From Chitinophagaceae bacterium (lineage in GTDB: Bacteria; Bacteroidota; Bacteroidia; Chitinophagales; Chitinophagaceae), in assembly GCA_947504605.1 (NCBI GenBank), contig CANNJE010000001.1, positions 38,736-102,735 of the forward strand: a DNA stretch of 64,000 bases, read 5' to 3'. Positions 35,746-44,703 of this stretch are shown here, in pieces. The position numbers and the translations under genes are program-made. Under the pieces are notes generated by a model. It had not been told where the DNA came from. It did not search any database and saw only the letters and a list, made by a program, of their open reading frames with translations. Numbering within the stretch: the stretch's first letter is position 1; each line of letters begins with the position of its first letter.

Positions 35746-36660
35746 TTAGTCTGGAGAATTAGTGAACGCTCTGAAAACATTCTCCAGACTTTGTTCTTCA
35801 CTTTGCAGAGAAACTATGTTTAGATTTTTTTCTATACTCATCTGCAGTAATTGTTTTTTTATGGCTTCTGAATTTGTGCATTGAATGATGAACAAAGAAG
35901 GTTGAACCTGATTAATATTGTTTACTTCCTTCAAATCTTCTAGCCACGCAACATTTATGTTTTCTTTAAATTCTACCCTAACTTGCTGTTGTGTTCCATT
36001 CAATTTTTGAAGATTAATCAGTTGATCATCTGCAACAATATTCCCTTTGTTAATAATGATCACCCTGTCGCAAATAGCTTCTACTTCCTGCATGATATGA
36101 GAAGAAAATAAAATAGTTTTTTCCTGTGCCAATGCTTTAATTACATTTCTTATTTCTACAATCTGGTTGGGGTCAAGGCCACTGGTGGGTTCATCCAAAA
36201 TTAATACTTCGGGATTGTGCACCAAAGATGCGCCTAAGCCTACTCGCTGTTTGTATCCTTTACTTAGCTGCCCTATTTTTTTATGAGCTTCAGGGCTGAG
36301 ACCCACGGTAACAATTACTTCTTCAACTCTTTTTTTTGCATCAGCTATTTGATGCACGCCTGCAATAAAAGCCAAGTATTCCCGTACATACATTTCCATG
36401 TAAAGTGGGTTTGCTTCGGGCAGGTAACCAATTTTCTTTTTGGTTTCGATATTCTGTTCATCAGCCTTAATACCACACACGGTTATCTGTCCTGCATCTG
36501 CAGACAGGTAACCAGTAATCATTTTCATGGTGGTACTTTTGCCTGCACCATTGGGCCCCAAGAAACCAACAATCTCTCCTTTATTGATGGTAAAAGAAAT
36601 ATTGTTTACTGCTTTTTGTGTGCCGTAATGTTTTGAAAGGTTGGTTACTGATATAGACAT
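35746..36660 (-). CDS. gldA: ABC transporter ATPase, gliding-motility GldA-like
   Basis: 304 residues. A complete nucleotide-binding domain: Walker A (GPNGAGKST), Q-loop (GYLPEANPLY), signature (LSKGYKQRVGL), Walker B (VLILDEPTSGLD) and H-loop (FSSHIMQEV). The opening and the whole sequence agree well with GldA, which works with the GldF/GldG membrane proteins in Bacteroidota gliding and secretion. Those partners are not in this window. Other ABC-2 type ATPases are similar, so the GldA assignment is probable rather than certain. Confidence 0.75.
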   Translation of the reverse strand: MSISVTNLSKHYGTQKAVNNISFTINKGEIVGFLGPNGAGKSTTMKMITGYLSADAGQITVCGIKADEQNIETKKKIGYLPEANPLYMEMYVREYLAFIAGVHQIADAKKRVEEVIVTVGLSPEAHKKIGQLSKGYKQRVGLGASLVHNPEVLILDEPTSGLDPNQIVEIRNVIKALAQEKTILFSSHIMQEVEAICDRVIIINKGNIVADDQLINLQKLNGTQQQVRVEFKENINVAWLEDLKEVNNINQVQPSLFIIQCTNSEAIKKQLLQMSIEKNLNIVSLQSEEQSLENVFRAFTNSPD

Positions 36661-36959
36661 TTATACTATACTTTTTAAAAAGCAAAGATGCTTTTATTTT
36701 TTTGAAATAAAACCAGCAAAGAACATATACCACAGAAACCTTACTTCATTTTTTAAATGTTTAAAATCTTGTTATTGGAAAAATAGTGTTTCAAGGAATA
36801 AGCCAGTATATGCTAAGGCTGAATGTAAGAACTAAATAGGAAGCAAACTTGATAAAGGCCCCTATAAAGTTCCTAAATATCTGCTGCTTAAATTTTTTGT
36901 CTATTACATGAAAATGGGCAATATTTAGAATATTGCCCATTTTCATGTAATTTATTTTC
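36661..36959. other. Intergenic region between PSP1 gene and gldA
   Basis: No gene is seen. It holds the PSP1 terminator (36904-36950) and the gldA upstream region, which has an ATCTTTGC near 36687 that may be part of a -7 element; nothing else is recognised. Confidence 0.6.
36904..36950 (-). terminator. Long hairpin after the PSP1 gene
   Basis: A perfect 22-base stem (36904-36925 and 36929-36950) with a 3-base loop, 10 bases after the PSP1 stop. The stem is AT-rich with a GGGCAATATT core; no strong T run follows, so termination would rest on the stem or Rho. Confidence 0.7.
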
Positions 36960-38402
36960 CTATGAATTATTATCGGGTTTAGGAGGTTGTTCCTGTTGTT
37001 GGTTACTCCTATTTTGTGGAGGCCTTTGTTGGTTGCCCTGAGGTCCTTGATTTTTATTGCCAGCTTGCCTTTGTGAGCCAGGTTGCTGTCCTCCTTGTTG
37101 TGGAGGTCTTTGCTGTGGCCTATTTCCCTGTTGTGACTGTTGTTGCTGAGGTCCTCTTTGTTGTTGAGGTCTTTGTTGGTTAGGACCTCTTTGATCATTT
37201 GGTCCTCTTTGATCGTTATTTTGTCTGCTTTGTTGTTGTCCTCTTTGTTGTTGAGGCCTGTTGCCCTGTTCTTGACTGCGTTCCTTATCTCTGCGTTTGC
37301 GGGTTGTTTTTTCCAGGCTCTTCAGGCTTATCTGGCCCACGATATCTGCGTATTCGGGTTCTACTTCTTTTGGTTTGCCGGTTACAACTTCGGCAGTTTC
37401 CAATACTTCGGGTTTGATGCCTTCCCGGTTTTGTGCTTTTATTTTTTTAACCATGTCTAGTGCAAGCGGGTATTGCTTATTGCTGTCAGCCATGGTGTAC
37501 CACATCAGGTTGCGGAAAATATCTTTTTTTACCAGAAATGCCCTTCCTTTGGCCGTTTCCAGCATATCTGCATCAGTAGGGAAAAACTGAAGTGCATCCA
37601 TATAAGTATCCAACTCGTAGTTTAGGCAGCATTTAAGTCTGCCGCACTGACCACTTAGTTTTGTTTGGTTGATGCTCAGGTTTTGGTAACGAGCTGCATT
37701 GGTATTTACACTTTTAAAATCGGTAAGCCAAGTACTGCAGCATAATTCACGGCCGCAACTGCCTATACCACCTACTTTTCCAGCCTCTTGCCTTGCCCCA
37801 ATCTGGCGCATTTCTACTTTTACTTTAAACTCCCCTGCGTATAATTTTATTAATTCACGAAAATCTACCCGATCATCTGCTATGTAAAAGAATGTGGCTT
37901 TACGGCCATCGGCCTGTACTTCAACTTCTGCCATCTTTAATTCTAGCTTTAACTGGCGTGCCATGGCACGGCTGCGAATAAGTACTTGTGCTTCCCTTGC
38001 TTTGTTTTCCTTCATTTTAGCAAGGTCAATATCGGTAGCACGGCGCAGAATTTTTTTAATATCAGGGCTGTTCTCGTCTATTTTATGTTTTTTTAACTGG
38101 AGTCTTACGAGTTCACCGGTAAGATTTACCATTCCCACGTCAAAACCATTTACACCTTCGAGTGCAATCATTTCGCCCTTTTCGTAGTAATGAAGGGAGG
38201 TGTTTTTAAAATAATCTTTGCGGCTTCCATTATTAAAGCTCACTTCCACTATGCGGCAACTGCTTTCAGGGTCGCTGAAAGGAAGGTTGGCCAACCAATT
38301 GTGTACATTCATTTTGTTGCAACCACCACTGGAACAATGTCCATGGCTCTGACAACCACCGGGAGCGCCGTCTTTGGCGGTACCACAACTTCCACAACCC
38401 AT
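36960..38402 (-). CDS. PSP1/RicT-like protein with Cys-rich head and Q/P/R-rich tail
   Basis: 480 residues. The first 30 residues are unusually Cys-rich (Cys at 3, 6, 17, 23, 28) with Gly and His. The central 250 residues are a PSP1 domain with the conserved cysteine clusters CGRELCCSTWL and SGQCGRLKCCLNYE, which in the Bacillus RicT (YaaT) complex bind iron-sulfur clusters. The last about 100 residues are almost only Q, P, R, N and G, probably disordered. RicT with its partners assists mRNA maturation by RNase Y in Bacillus; a role here is inferred. It lies downstream of holB, as in Bacillus (holB-yaaT). Confidence 0.88.
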   Translation of the reverse strand: MGCGSCGTAKDGAPGGCQSHGHCSSGGCNKMNVHNWLANLPFSDPESSCRIVEVSFNNGSRKDYFKNTSLHYYEKGEMIALEGVNGFDVGMVNLTGELVRLQLKKHKIDENSPDIKKILRRATDIDLAKMKENKAREAQVLIRSRAMARQLKLELKMAEVEVQADGRKATFFYIADDRVDFRELIKLYAGEFKVKVEMRQIGARQEAGKVGGIGSCGRELCCSTWLTDFKSVNTNAARYQNLSINQTKLSGQCGRLKCCLNYELDTYMDALQFFPTDADMLETAKGRAFLVKKDIFRNLMWYTMADSNKQYPLALDMVKKIKAQNREGIKPEVLETAEVVTGKPKEVEPEYADIVGQISLKSLEKTTRKRRDKERSQEQGNRPQQQRGQQQSRQNNDQRGPNDQRGPNQQRPQQQRGPQQQQSQQGNRPQQRPPQQGGQQPGSQRQAGNKNQGPQGNQQRPPQNRSNQQQEQPPKPDNNS

Positions 38403-38710
38403 ATCTTAAAATTTAAGAGTAGTAAAAAAAAATTTGGGAAATCGGGCAGCAATTGCCGGCCTGTTTAATCACAGGCAGATTGAGCTTCATTGGCGTCGCA
38501 AATTTGTAACGTAGTTTTTATTGACTTTTACCTGGCATGGCAAAAAAGCATCCAAAATTGCTGGATGATTAAATAAAAATATACTTTTCGGCATGTTCAT
38601 AAATGGTATGCCGTACAAGTGAGTGACACAATGATGTTGGGTATTGCTGAATAGGTTTGTTTAATACAATAAAACAAACTTTTGCGCCAACCTGCTCAAA
38701 TCCCATTTCC
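38403..38710. other. Intergenic region between holB and the PSP1 gene
   Basis: 308 bases without a convincing gene; an open frame overlapping it on the plus strand is a shadow of the PSP1 gene. A CGGCAT / ATGCCG inverted repeat near 38588-38613 and an ATTTG-containing AT-rich patch at about 38505 on the minus strand are the only features, and neither is strong. Confidence 0.5.
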
Positions 38711-39973
38711 TCATTGTACCAAAATTACTGATTTGTTCGTAATTATATGATACAACTTAATACTGAGTGCATGAAACAGTATTTTCGCATGGGCATTTCT
38801 TTCAATATAATAGATTGCCTGGTCCAATTCGGTCACAATCGCTTCTTGTTGCTCAATACCACAAAGTTTATTAAATCGCAAGGCAAAATCGATTAAAGGA
38901 CTGTTTTCGTTGGAATCAGTTTCTGCTTTTGGAACCCCCATGATACCAATCCGGATGGCTTGTTCTAAGACGTGAATAAAATACTGGAGGAACTGTTTTT
39001 GTTTTTCCCTGCCAATTTTTTGCATTTCTTCAATCCACTTTACCTGTGCCATGGGTCCGGTTTTAACGATGCTGTTTAGCCAGTCTCTTAGTAATTTTTC
39101 CCAGTCGTCTTCCGAATGTGCCAATTGTTGCAGTGCTTCATGATAGTTTCCATCGCTGATGGCGGCTATTTGTGCAGCTTTTTTTAGAGGAACGCCCTCA
39201 TTTAATTCAAGCGCAGCCTCAATATTAAGATTGCTTAATTGAGGAATTTTTATCAATTGTGTACGACTGAGGATAGTAGGCAGGATATGGGCTTCATTTT
39301 CGGCCACAAAAATAAACAGGGTATCAGCTGGCGGCTCCTCAATTAACTTAAGGAGTTTATTGCCCTCTTTGCCTAGCATTTCGGGCATCCACATGATGAG
39401 GATTTTATAGCCTGCCTCAAAACTCTTGAGGCTCATTTTGCGGGTAATATCATTGCACTCGCTGGAGGTAATATTGCCTTGTTTGTTCTCTGCTTCTATA
39501 TGTTGCAACCAATCGTAGCTGTTGCCGTAGGGCTGTTTTTCTAAAAAATCCCTCCATTCTGATATAAAATCTGTGCTTATGGGCTTTTCGCCCTGTTTTT
39601 TTGTAATTACAGGAAATGAAAAGTGAATATCGGGATGAATCAATTTGGCTGCTTTCTGGCAGGAAGCACATTCACCGCAGGCATCATGAATCGTTTCCGG
39701 GTTATTATTTTCTGTTTCTGCCAAGGGGGTGGCGCTTGGCTCTGGATCTCCAAATAAAGAAGGCGCTTCGATTGTTGATTGTTCTTGTACCACAATTTTC
39801 TTTCCGCTCACTTTTTCGCAAACGGTGTATTGTGCCAGAGCTCTGGCAAGAGACAAAGCGCCACTGCCTTCTTTGCCCAGAAACAACAAAGCATGACTTA
39901 GCCTGTTGTGTTGCACCATGTGCATCAAATGTTCTTTAATATCTTTCTGGCCAATGACCTGTGAAAATAACAT
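38711..39973 (-). CDS. holB: DNA polymerase III clamp-loader subunit delta-prime
   Basis: 420 residues. AAA+ fold with the opening FSQVIGQKDIKEHLMHMVQ and LSHALLFLGKEGSGALSLA, a Walker A lacking the usual Lys-Thr as in delta-prime. The zinc motif ends in CGECASCQKAAK, after an insertion of about 45 residues (SGKKIVVQEQSTI region). The sensor-like SRT segment is in LPTILSRTQLIKIP. Delta-prime is a structural clamp-loader subunit that helps place the sliding clamp on DNA. The next gene downstream is the PSP1 protein, as in Bacillus. Confidence 0.85.
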   Translation of the reverse strand: MLFSQVIGQKDIKEHLMHMVQHNRLSHALLFLGKEGSGALSLARALAQYTVCEKVSGKKIVVQEQSTIEAPSLFGDPEPSATPLAETENNNPETIHDACGECASCQKAAKLIHPDIHFSFPVITKKQGEKPISTDFISEWRDFLEKQPYGNSYDWLQHIEAENKQGNITSSECNDITRKMSLKSFEAGYKILIMWMPEMLGKEGNKLLKLIEEPPADTLFIFVAENEAHILPTILSRTQLIKIPQLSNLNIEAALELNEGVPLKKAAQIAAISDGNYHEALQQLAHSEDDWEKLLRDWLNSIVKTGPMAQVKWIEEMQKIGREKQKQFLQYFIHVLEQAIRIGIMGVPKAETDSNENSPLIDFALRFNKLCGIEQQEAIVTELDQAIYYIERNAHAKILFHALSIKLYHIITNKSVILVQ

Positions 39974-39990
39974 AGCTGCAAATTAAAATA

Positions 39991-40024
39991 AAAAAGCCGC
40001 CATAAATGATTGGCGGCTTTTTTT
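39991..40024 (-). terminator. Terminator after glutathione peroxidase
   Basis: AAAAAGCCGCCA (39991-40002) pairs with TGGCGGCTTTTT (40011-40022) with an 8-base loop; on the minus strand it ends in a T run. It separates the peroxidase gene from holB. Confidence 0.88.
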
Positions 40025-40038
40025 AAACAAATATTTTA

Positions 40039-40614
40039 TCAAAGTTTACTTAATATTTCTTCGCTCATGGGTTTAACCTTGCTAGGGAAATGCTCAATCA
40101 TAACACCATTTTCATCAATCAGAAATTTATTAAAATTCCATCCAATTTCTGCGTCAAGTACTCCATTGGCAGCTTTACTGGTTAGCCATTTGTAAATGGG
40201 GGCCATATCATCACCCTTTACCGAAATTTTTGCCGCCATTGGAAAAGTAACACCGTAATTTTTTTCGCAAAAAGCTTTTATTTCTAGAGCAGTTCCTGGT
40301 TCCTGTCCACCAAAATTGTTGGCCGGAAAACCTACAATAACCAGTTTGCCCTTAAATTTTTCATATAAGGCCTGCAATTCTTTATACTGTGGGGTGTAAC
40401 CACATTCAGAAGCGGTATTTACTATTAAAATCTTTTTGCCTTTAAAATCGGCAAAATTGATGGTGCCTTTATCCAGCGATTCTACTTTAAAATCATAAAT
40501 TTTGTTAGATACAGATAGGTCAATGGTAGCGGCTTCTACAGCTTGACTGTTTCCTTGTTTAGGTTGGGCTACGCAACCCAAAAGTAATAATGCAAGTGAA
40601 CTTATTTTTATCAT
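40039..40614 (-). CDS. Glutathione peroxidase-family thiol peroxidase, lipoprotein
   Basis: 191 residues. The N-terminus has a lipobox (LLLLGC, Cys14), so the protein is probably membrane-anchored outside the cytoplasm. The catalytic tetrad of the family is visible: Cys71 in TASECGYTPQY, Gln in GGQEPG, Trp and Asn in IGWNFNKFL. Bacterial relatives are Cys enzymes that use thioredoxin-like donors rather than glutathione. It has its own terminator and is preceded by 93 bases without a gene. Confidence 0.9.
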   Translation of the reverse strand: MIKISSLALLLLGCVAQPKQGNSQAVEAATIDLSVSNKIYDFKVESLDKGTINFADFKGKKILIVNTASECGYTPQYKELQALYEKFKGKLVIVGFPANNFGGQEPGTALEIKAFCEKNYGVTFPMAAKISVKGDDMAPIYKWLTSKAANGVLDAEIGWNFNKFLIDENGVMIEHFPSKVKPMSEEILSKL

Positions 40615-40707
40615 AGTTTTTATTTTAATAACGTTTAAGAGTGTTGATTGTTTGGAAAGGCAAAAATAAAGCCATTTAATTTTTATTGAATAGCCGGGTT
40701 TTAACAG

Positions 40708-42117
40708 TTACTGTTTTTCGTAACAACCGATATCTGGTAATCCAACGTTTCTATTATTGCCATCAAGGTCGGTTGTTAATGATGTGATGCTTCCTTTATT
40801 TATTCCTGGCGCAGTGGCATTGTTTTTTTGCCTGAAATCGAAATAGCGATTACTTACATCTATACTGTCAAATATAGGGTTCATGTTTTTTATTACTGAA
40901 ATAAAGTTAGTATTGGAAGGATCGTTTAATGTTTTGAATAAACAATTACCTAGGGTAACATTAAAAGGACTGCTGCCTTGTTTGTTTACAATGACTTCAT
41001 TATCTACAAAACCATTGTCCCCCCAGAAAAGACAATTGGTAAAAATGGCTTGTAAGTTATTTGTAGTATTACTATTTCCACCCGCAGCAAAATTTGCTAC
41101 GCCTAAAACCGGCGTTTTATGTAAAATATAATTATTGGAATAAGAAACAACGGTACAATGCGTAAAAGAATAATTGCCACCCAGCTCAATACTAATGTTA
41201 TTGGCGCAATTACTTATTAAAGTATTATTGGCTTGCACACTTGTATTGCTGCAAAGTAAACCGGCATTGTAGGCATTGTCAATAATACATTGTTGCAATA
41301 TTAATTTTGGATTGGCATTGGTAGATGGTTCTAAAACGACAACTGCTTGGTATGCATTTTTTATTTCGGCAAAATTTAAAATATTGTTTTTACTGCTGCT
41401 TCTGAAAAAGATACCAGGCCAGCTTGCAGGGAAATTATTATATGGCTGATCCTGGCGGTCCCCAATAAAACTTACTTTATTATTGACAGTGCCATTTGCC
41501 AATAATGTGCCGTCTATAATTATGGGAGCATCGGCATGTGAAAATACTTTAACTCCTGCATTGATCGTTAAATTTACATCCGTTGCTATTCTTAAAGAGC
41601 CGAGAATTACATAGGGAAGATCATTGCTCCAGGTGGTATTACTTGTTATGATTGAATTTTTAAGAAAATGAGCATTTTGGCCGTACGCTTCTAATTGTAC
41701 CCAGCGTTGGTTATTGTTATAGAGAACAGAAATGCTGTCACTGATGATAAATGGAAGGTTGGATGTTGTAGGGTTGACAGTAACCGACACAAAAACATAA
41801 ATACTGTCATTGGCAGCAATCTCAACATTTTTTAATTCATTGGTTGCTATGCCATTGATGTTTATTTTAAAGGAAGAAGTGTTTCCACCCATTAATTTAA
41901 TAGACGACAATCTTAATTGCTGATCATTTTCATTCACAATTTTAAATGATTGAGAAACAGAGCCAGTGCTTGTAAAAACAGTATCAAATTTTAATGAATC
42001 TATACTAATGCGAAGTCTGGCATCGGGGCTGGTAATAAATGAATCTTTTTTGCAGGAAAACTGAGCAAAGAGCAACAGGCAACTTCCAATAAGCAAAAGG
42101 GTAATTTTTTTCATCAA
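40708..42117 (-). CDS. Surface lipoprotein with predicted right-handed beta-helix
   Basis: 469 residues. A lipoprotein signal (FAQFSCKKD) precedes an immunoglobulin-like region with SFKIVNENDQQLRLSSIKLM, and from about residue 170 a repetitive Asn/Ile/Ala-rich part (INAGVKVFSHADAPIIIDGT, GTVNNKVSF) that looks like a parallel beta-helix, ending in DIGCYE. Choice-of-anchor lipoproteins of this kind are common in Bacteroidota, with unknown function. It follows comF by 17 bases and is likely part of the radA-comF unit. Confidence 0.7.
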   Translation of the reverse strand: MMKKITLLLIGSCLLLFAQFSCKKDSFITSPDARLRISIDSLKFDTVFTSTGSVSQSFKIVNENDQQLRLSSIKLMGGNTSSFKININGIATNELKNVEIAANDSIYVFVSVTVNPTTSNLPFIISDSISVLYNNNQRWVQLEAYGQNAHFLKNSIITSNTTWSNDLPYVILGSLRIATDVNLTINAGVKVFSHADAPIIIDGTLLANGTVNNKVSFIGDRQDQPYNNFPASWPGIFFRSSSKNNILNFAEIKNAYQAVVVLEPSTNANPKLILQQCIIDNAYNAGLLCSNTSVQANNTLISNCANNISIELGGNYSFTHCTVVSYSNNYILHKTPVLGVANFAAGGNSNTTNNLQAIFTNCLFWGDNGFVDNEVIVNKQGSSPFNVTLGNCLFKTLNDPSNTNFISVIKNMNPIFDSIDVSNRYFDFRQKNNATAPGINKGSITSLTTDLDGNNRNVGLPDIGCYEKQ

Positions 42118-42134
42118 AACAAATCTACAATAAA

Positions 42135-42836
42135 CTATTTACTTGCAGTGGCGAGTGTAGTAAAACTGATATTTATTCCAGGTACATTTTGCATACATAC
42201 AGCACATGCTTCCAAAGTAGCCCCTGTTGTAATAACATCATCGACCAATAATATATTTTTTCCCTGAAGTTTAACCGGGTCATTTATTGCAAAACTACCT
42301 TCCACATTTTCCCATCTTTCAGCACGGTGTTTTTTGGTTTGAGTATCCGTATAACGTTTGCGGATTACATTTTTGGCCAGTACGGGAACATTCATAACGT
42401 CTGCCATTCCATTACAGATTATTTCCGACTGGTTAAAGCCACGTTTAAACTCTTTGTCTGCATAAAGTGGTAGGGGGATGAGGTAATCAATATTGCTAAA
42501 CCTACCGCTTTGTAATAAATTTTTACCCATCAGTGCTCCAAGGTACTGGCCTGTTTCTATATTGCCCTTGTATTTAAGCTGGTGAATTAGGTGTTGGATT
42601 AAATGTCCTTTGGAGAAATAAAAAGTACTTGAAGCGGATTTTATGTCAACTCTTCCCCTGAAAATATTTTCTATAGGGTTGTTTTCTATCGTTTCAAATC
42701 CTGTGTAAGGCAAACTGCTGATGCAGCGTAAACAAAGCATACTTTTTTTAGGCAGCAGGTCGCTTCCGCAACCAAGGCAGTTGTGCGGGAAGAAGAGATG
42801 CATGGCGTCTGTGAAAATATTTTTGAGAGAAACCAT
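42135..42836 (-). CDS. comF: ComF-family phosphoribosyltransferase-like protein
   Basis: 233 residues. A four-cysteine zinc region at the start (HNCLGCG, LCLRC), the ComF core (KGNIETGQYLG, FKRGFNQSE), and the phosphoribosyl-binding motif ILLVDDVITTGATLE at the end. ComF proteins assist DNA uptake in competence, but also occur in non-competent bacteria. It lies 19 bases after radA in the same direction and shares its operon. Confidence 0.9.
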   Translation of the reverse strand: MVSLKNIFTDAMHLFFPHNCLGCGSDLLPKKSMLCLRCISSLPYTGFETIENNPIENIFRGRVDIKSASSTFYFSKGHLIQHLIHQLKYKGNIETGQYLGALMGKNLLQSGRFSNIDYLIPLPLYADKEFKRGFNQSEIICNGMADVMNVPVLAKNVIRKRYTDTQTKKHRAERWENVEGSFAINDPVKLQGKNILLVDDVITTGATLEACAVCMQNVPGINISFTTLATASK

Positions 42837-42855
42837 CTGCGAACATTTCTATGGA

Positions 42856-44232
42856 CTAAAATAAATACTGATACAGCTCTTCTACTTTTCCAAGTGCCAC
42901 TACTTCTATTCCAAATTTTAATTTGCTTAATGATTTTGAATTATACTTGCTAACGATAATTTTCTCGAAACCTAGTTTCTCTGCTTCTGCAATTCGTTGT
43001 TCAATTCTGTTCACGGCTCTTATTTCTCCACTTAATCCTACCTCGCCTGCAAAACAAATAAGTTGTGGCAGGGGTACATCTTCATAACTGCTAAGCAAGG
43101 CACAAACAATAGCAAGATCTATAGAAGGGTCTTCTACTTTTATTCCTCCTGCGATATTGATAAAAACATCTTTTATTCCAAAGTGAAAACCACCTCTTTT
43201 TTCGAGCACAGCGAGTAACAATTGTAAACGGCGCAGATCAAAGCCGCTTACGGTTCTTTGTGGTGTTCCATATACACTTTGGGTAACCAGTGCCTGCGTT
43301 TCAATTAATAAAGGGCGGATACCTTCAATGGTTGCAGCGATGGCAATACCACTAAGTGCATCTTCTTTTTGTGTGATTAGTATTTCGCTTGGATTGTTTA
43401 CGCCCCTCATGCCTTCGCTTGTCATTTCGTAAATACCAAGCTCGGATGTACTGCCAAATCGATTCTTTAAAGTTCTTAAGATTCGGTAAGCATAATGGCG
43501 ATCGCCTTCAAACTGTAACACAGTGTCTACCATATGTTCCAGAATTTTCGGACCTGCAATATTGCCATCTTTGGTGATGTGTCCAATAAGGAATACCGGC
43601 GTGTTAGTTTCTTTTGCATAACGCTGCAACTCTGCAGCAGTTTCTCTAATCTGGCTGATGCTACCGGGCGATGATTCTACAAAGGGAGATTGTAATGTTT
43701 GAATAGAATCAACGATAACCATTTCTGGTTTTAGTTTTTTTACTTCTTGAAAAATCGTTTGTGTATTTGTTTCTGTTAAGAGATAAAAGTTATCGTTGCT
43801 AAAACCTACCCTGTCTGCCCGCATTTTTATTTGCTGTTCGCTTTCTTCTCCACTAATATATAATGTGCGTACATTTTTTAACTGCAAACCTATTTGTAAA
43901 AACAAAGTAGATTTTCCAATGCCTGGTTCTCCAGCTACCAATACAATACTTCCTAAAACAATACCGCCACCCAGTACCCTGTTTAATTCTGCATCGGTTG
44001 TAACGATTCTTTTTTCTTCGGCACTACTTACATCATTTATGGAAACTGTTTTTAATTTGGCGACACCGTTATATTCTTTCCAATCATCCTTAACAGATCC
44101 CTTATCATTTCCTTTTACAATTACTTCTTCCACATAAGTATTCCATTCATTACAACCCGGACATTTACCAATCCATTTTGCACTTTCGTATCCACAGTTC
44201 TGACAAAAAAATGCTGACTTCGTTTTGCTCAT
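42856..44232 (-). CDS. radA: DNA repair protein RadA
   Basis: 458 residues. An N-terminal four-cysteine zinc finger (CQNCGYESAKWIGKCPGC), a RecA-like ATPase with Walker A (GEPGIGKST) and the RadA-specific KNRFG loop (LKNRFGSTSE), and a C-terminal Lon-like domain (VEDPSIDLAIVCALLSS, AGEVGLSGEIR). RadA drives branch migration in recombination repair and, in some bacteria, transformation. It leads a minus-strand unit with comF and a lipoprotein gene, fitting a shared DNA-handling role. Confidence 0.96.
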   Translation of the reverse strand: MSKTKSAFFCQNCGYESAKWIGKCPGCNEWNTYVEEVIVKGNDKGSVKDDWKEYNGVAKLKTVSINDVSSAEEKRIVTTDAELNRVLGGGIVLGSIVLVAGEPGIGKSTLFLQIGLQLKNVRTLYISGEESEQQIKMRADRVGFSNDNFYLLTETNTQTIFQEVKKLKPEMVIVDSIQTLQSPFVESSPGSISQIRETAAELQRYAKETNTPVFLIGHITKDGNIAGPKILEHMVDTVLQFEGDRHYAYRILRTLKNRFGSTSELGIYEMTSEGMRGVNNPSEILITQKEDALSGIAIAATIEGIRPLLIETQALVTQSVYGTPQRTVSGFDLRRLQLLLAVLEKRGGFHFGIKDVFINIAGGIKVEDPSIDLAIVCALLSSYEDVPLPQLICFAGEVGLSGEIRAVNRIEQRIAEAEKLGFEKIIVSKYNSKSLSKLKFGIEVVALGKVEELYQYLF

Positions 44233-44273
44233 ACAGTAAAAGTAATTTGTAATTGCAATATCAAAAAGAATGA

Positions 44274-44326
44274 TTTTTTTTCGAACTAGAGAAGCCGAAT
44301 TTTTTTATTTGTAGTTTGAAAAAAAA
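44274..44326. repeat. Inverted repeat upstream of radA
   Basis: TTTTTTTTCGAACT and AGTTTGAAAAAAAA are 14-base arms (one wobble) with a 25-base AT-rich loop, between radA and the next hairpin. Either strand could form it; its role is unknown. Confidence 0.5.
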
Positions 44327-44404
44327 GCAAGCTTGATTTTTATTTGTAGAAAAGAAGTGAAATTTAATTTAAGAAAATCAAAAAAATGTGATTGCCGAAA
44401 AGTA

Positions 44405-44433
44405 AAAGGGCCAGACATTTCTGTCGGCCCTTT
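44405..44433. terminator. GC-rich hairpin without an obvious gene
   Basis: AAAGGGCC / GGCCCTTT with an inner GACA / TGTC and a TTTC loop. Both strands give a short T run. No gene ends beside it, so it may end an unannotated transcript. Confidence 0.5.
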
Positions 44434-44593
44434 GTACTTACTAACCCATTAAATTCTGTTGCTAAATTACAAATTGACACCACAATAAAAAATTAATTTT
44501 TAAAATGTTAATAAGTAATGGCCCCTGTTGTAATACAGTTAGAGTGTATTAATAAAATATGCAATCTTATGATATACAGTTAGATATGAATAA

Positions 44594-44608
44594 CCCCCCC
44601 CCTTTTTT
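44594..44608. repeat. C9-T6 homopolymer tract
   Basis: Nine consecutive C followed by six T, about 75 bases before the -7 box of the TonB receptor gene. In an AT-rich genome such a C run is rare and is the kind of sequence prone to length change during replication. Confidence 0.85.
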
Positions 44609-44624
44609 CAGGCGCTATAACTCG

Positions 44625-44659
44625 CCATATTATTTTTAATTAATTAAAAAATAATATGG
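44625..44659. promoter_or_regulatory. AT-rich near-palindrome, candidate operator
   Basis: CCATATTATTTTTAATT at the left and its near-complement ending in AATAATATGG at the right (35 bases, one indel) lie just upstream of the -7 box at 44679. It could bind a dimeric regulator. Confidence 0.45.
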
Positions 44660-44678
44660 TTTATAATGCAAACTACTC

Positions 44679-44686
44679 TATATTTG
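44679..44686 (+). promoter_or_regulatory. Bacteroidota -7 box for the TonB receptor
   Basis: TATATTTG exactly matches TAnnTTTG, 17 bases before the ATG at 44704. Confidence 0.6.
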
Positions 44687-44703
44687 AGATAAATTTATAA
44701 AGC

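Larger units (their letters stand above)
44233..44703. other. Complex intergenic region before the TonB receptor
   Basis: 471 bases without a gene. It holds an inverted repeat (44274-44287 with 44313-44326, 14-base arms, one wobble), a GC-rich hairpin (44405-44433), a nine-C tract followed by six T (44594-44608), an AT-rich near-palindrome (44625-44659) and a TATATTTG -7 box (44679-44686). No small open frame is convincing. A small RNA or leader could be present but is not demonstrated. Confidence 0.6.

Noticed and set aside
37140-37590. Open frames antisense to the PSP1 tail
   Set aside because: They arise from the low-complexity Q/P/R coding sequence read on the other strand.
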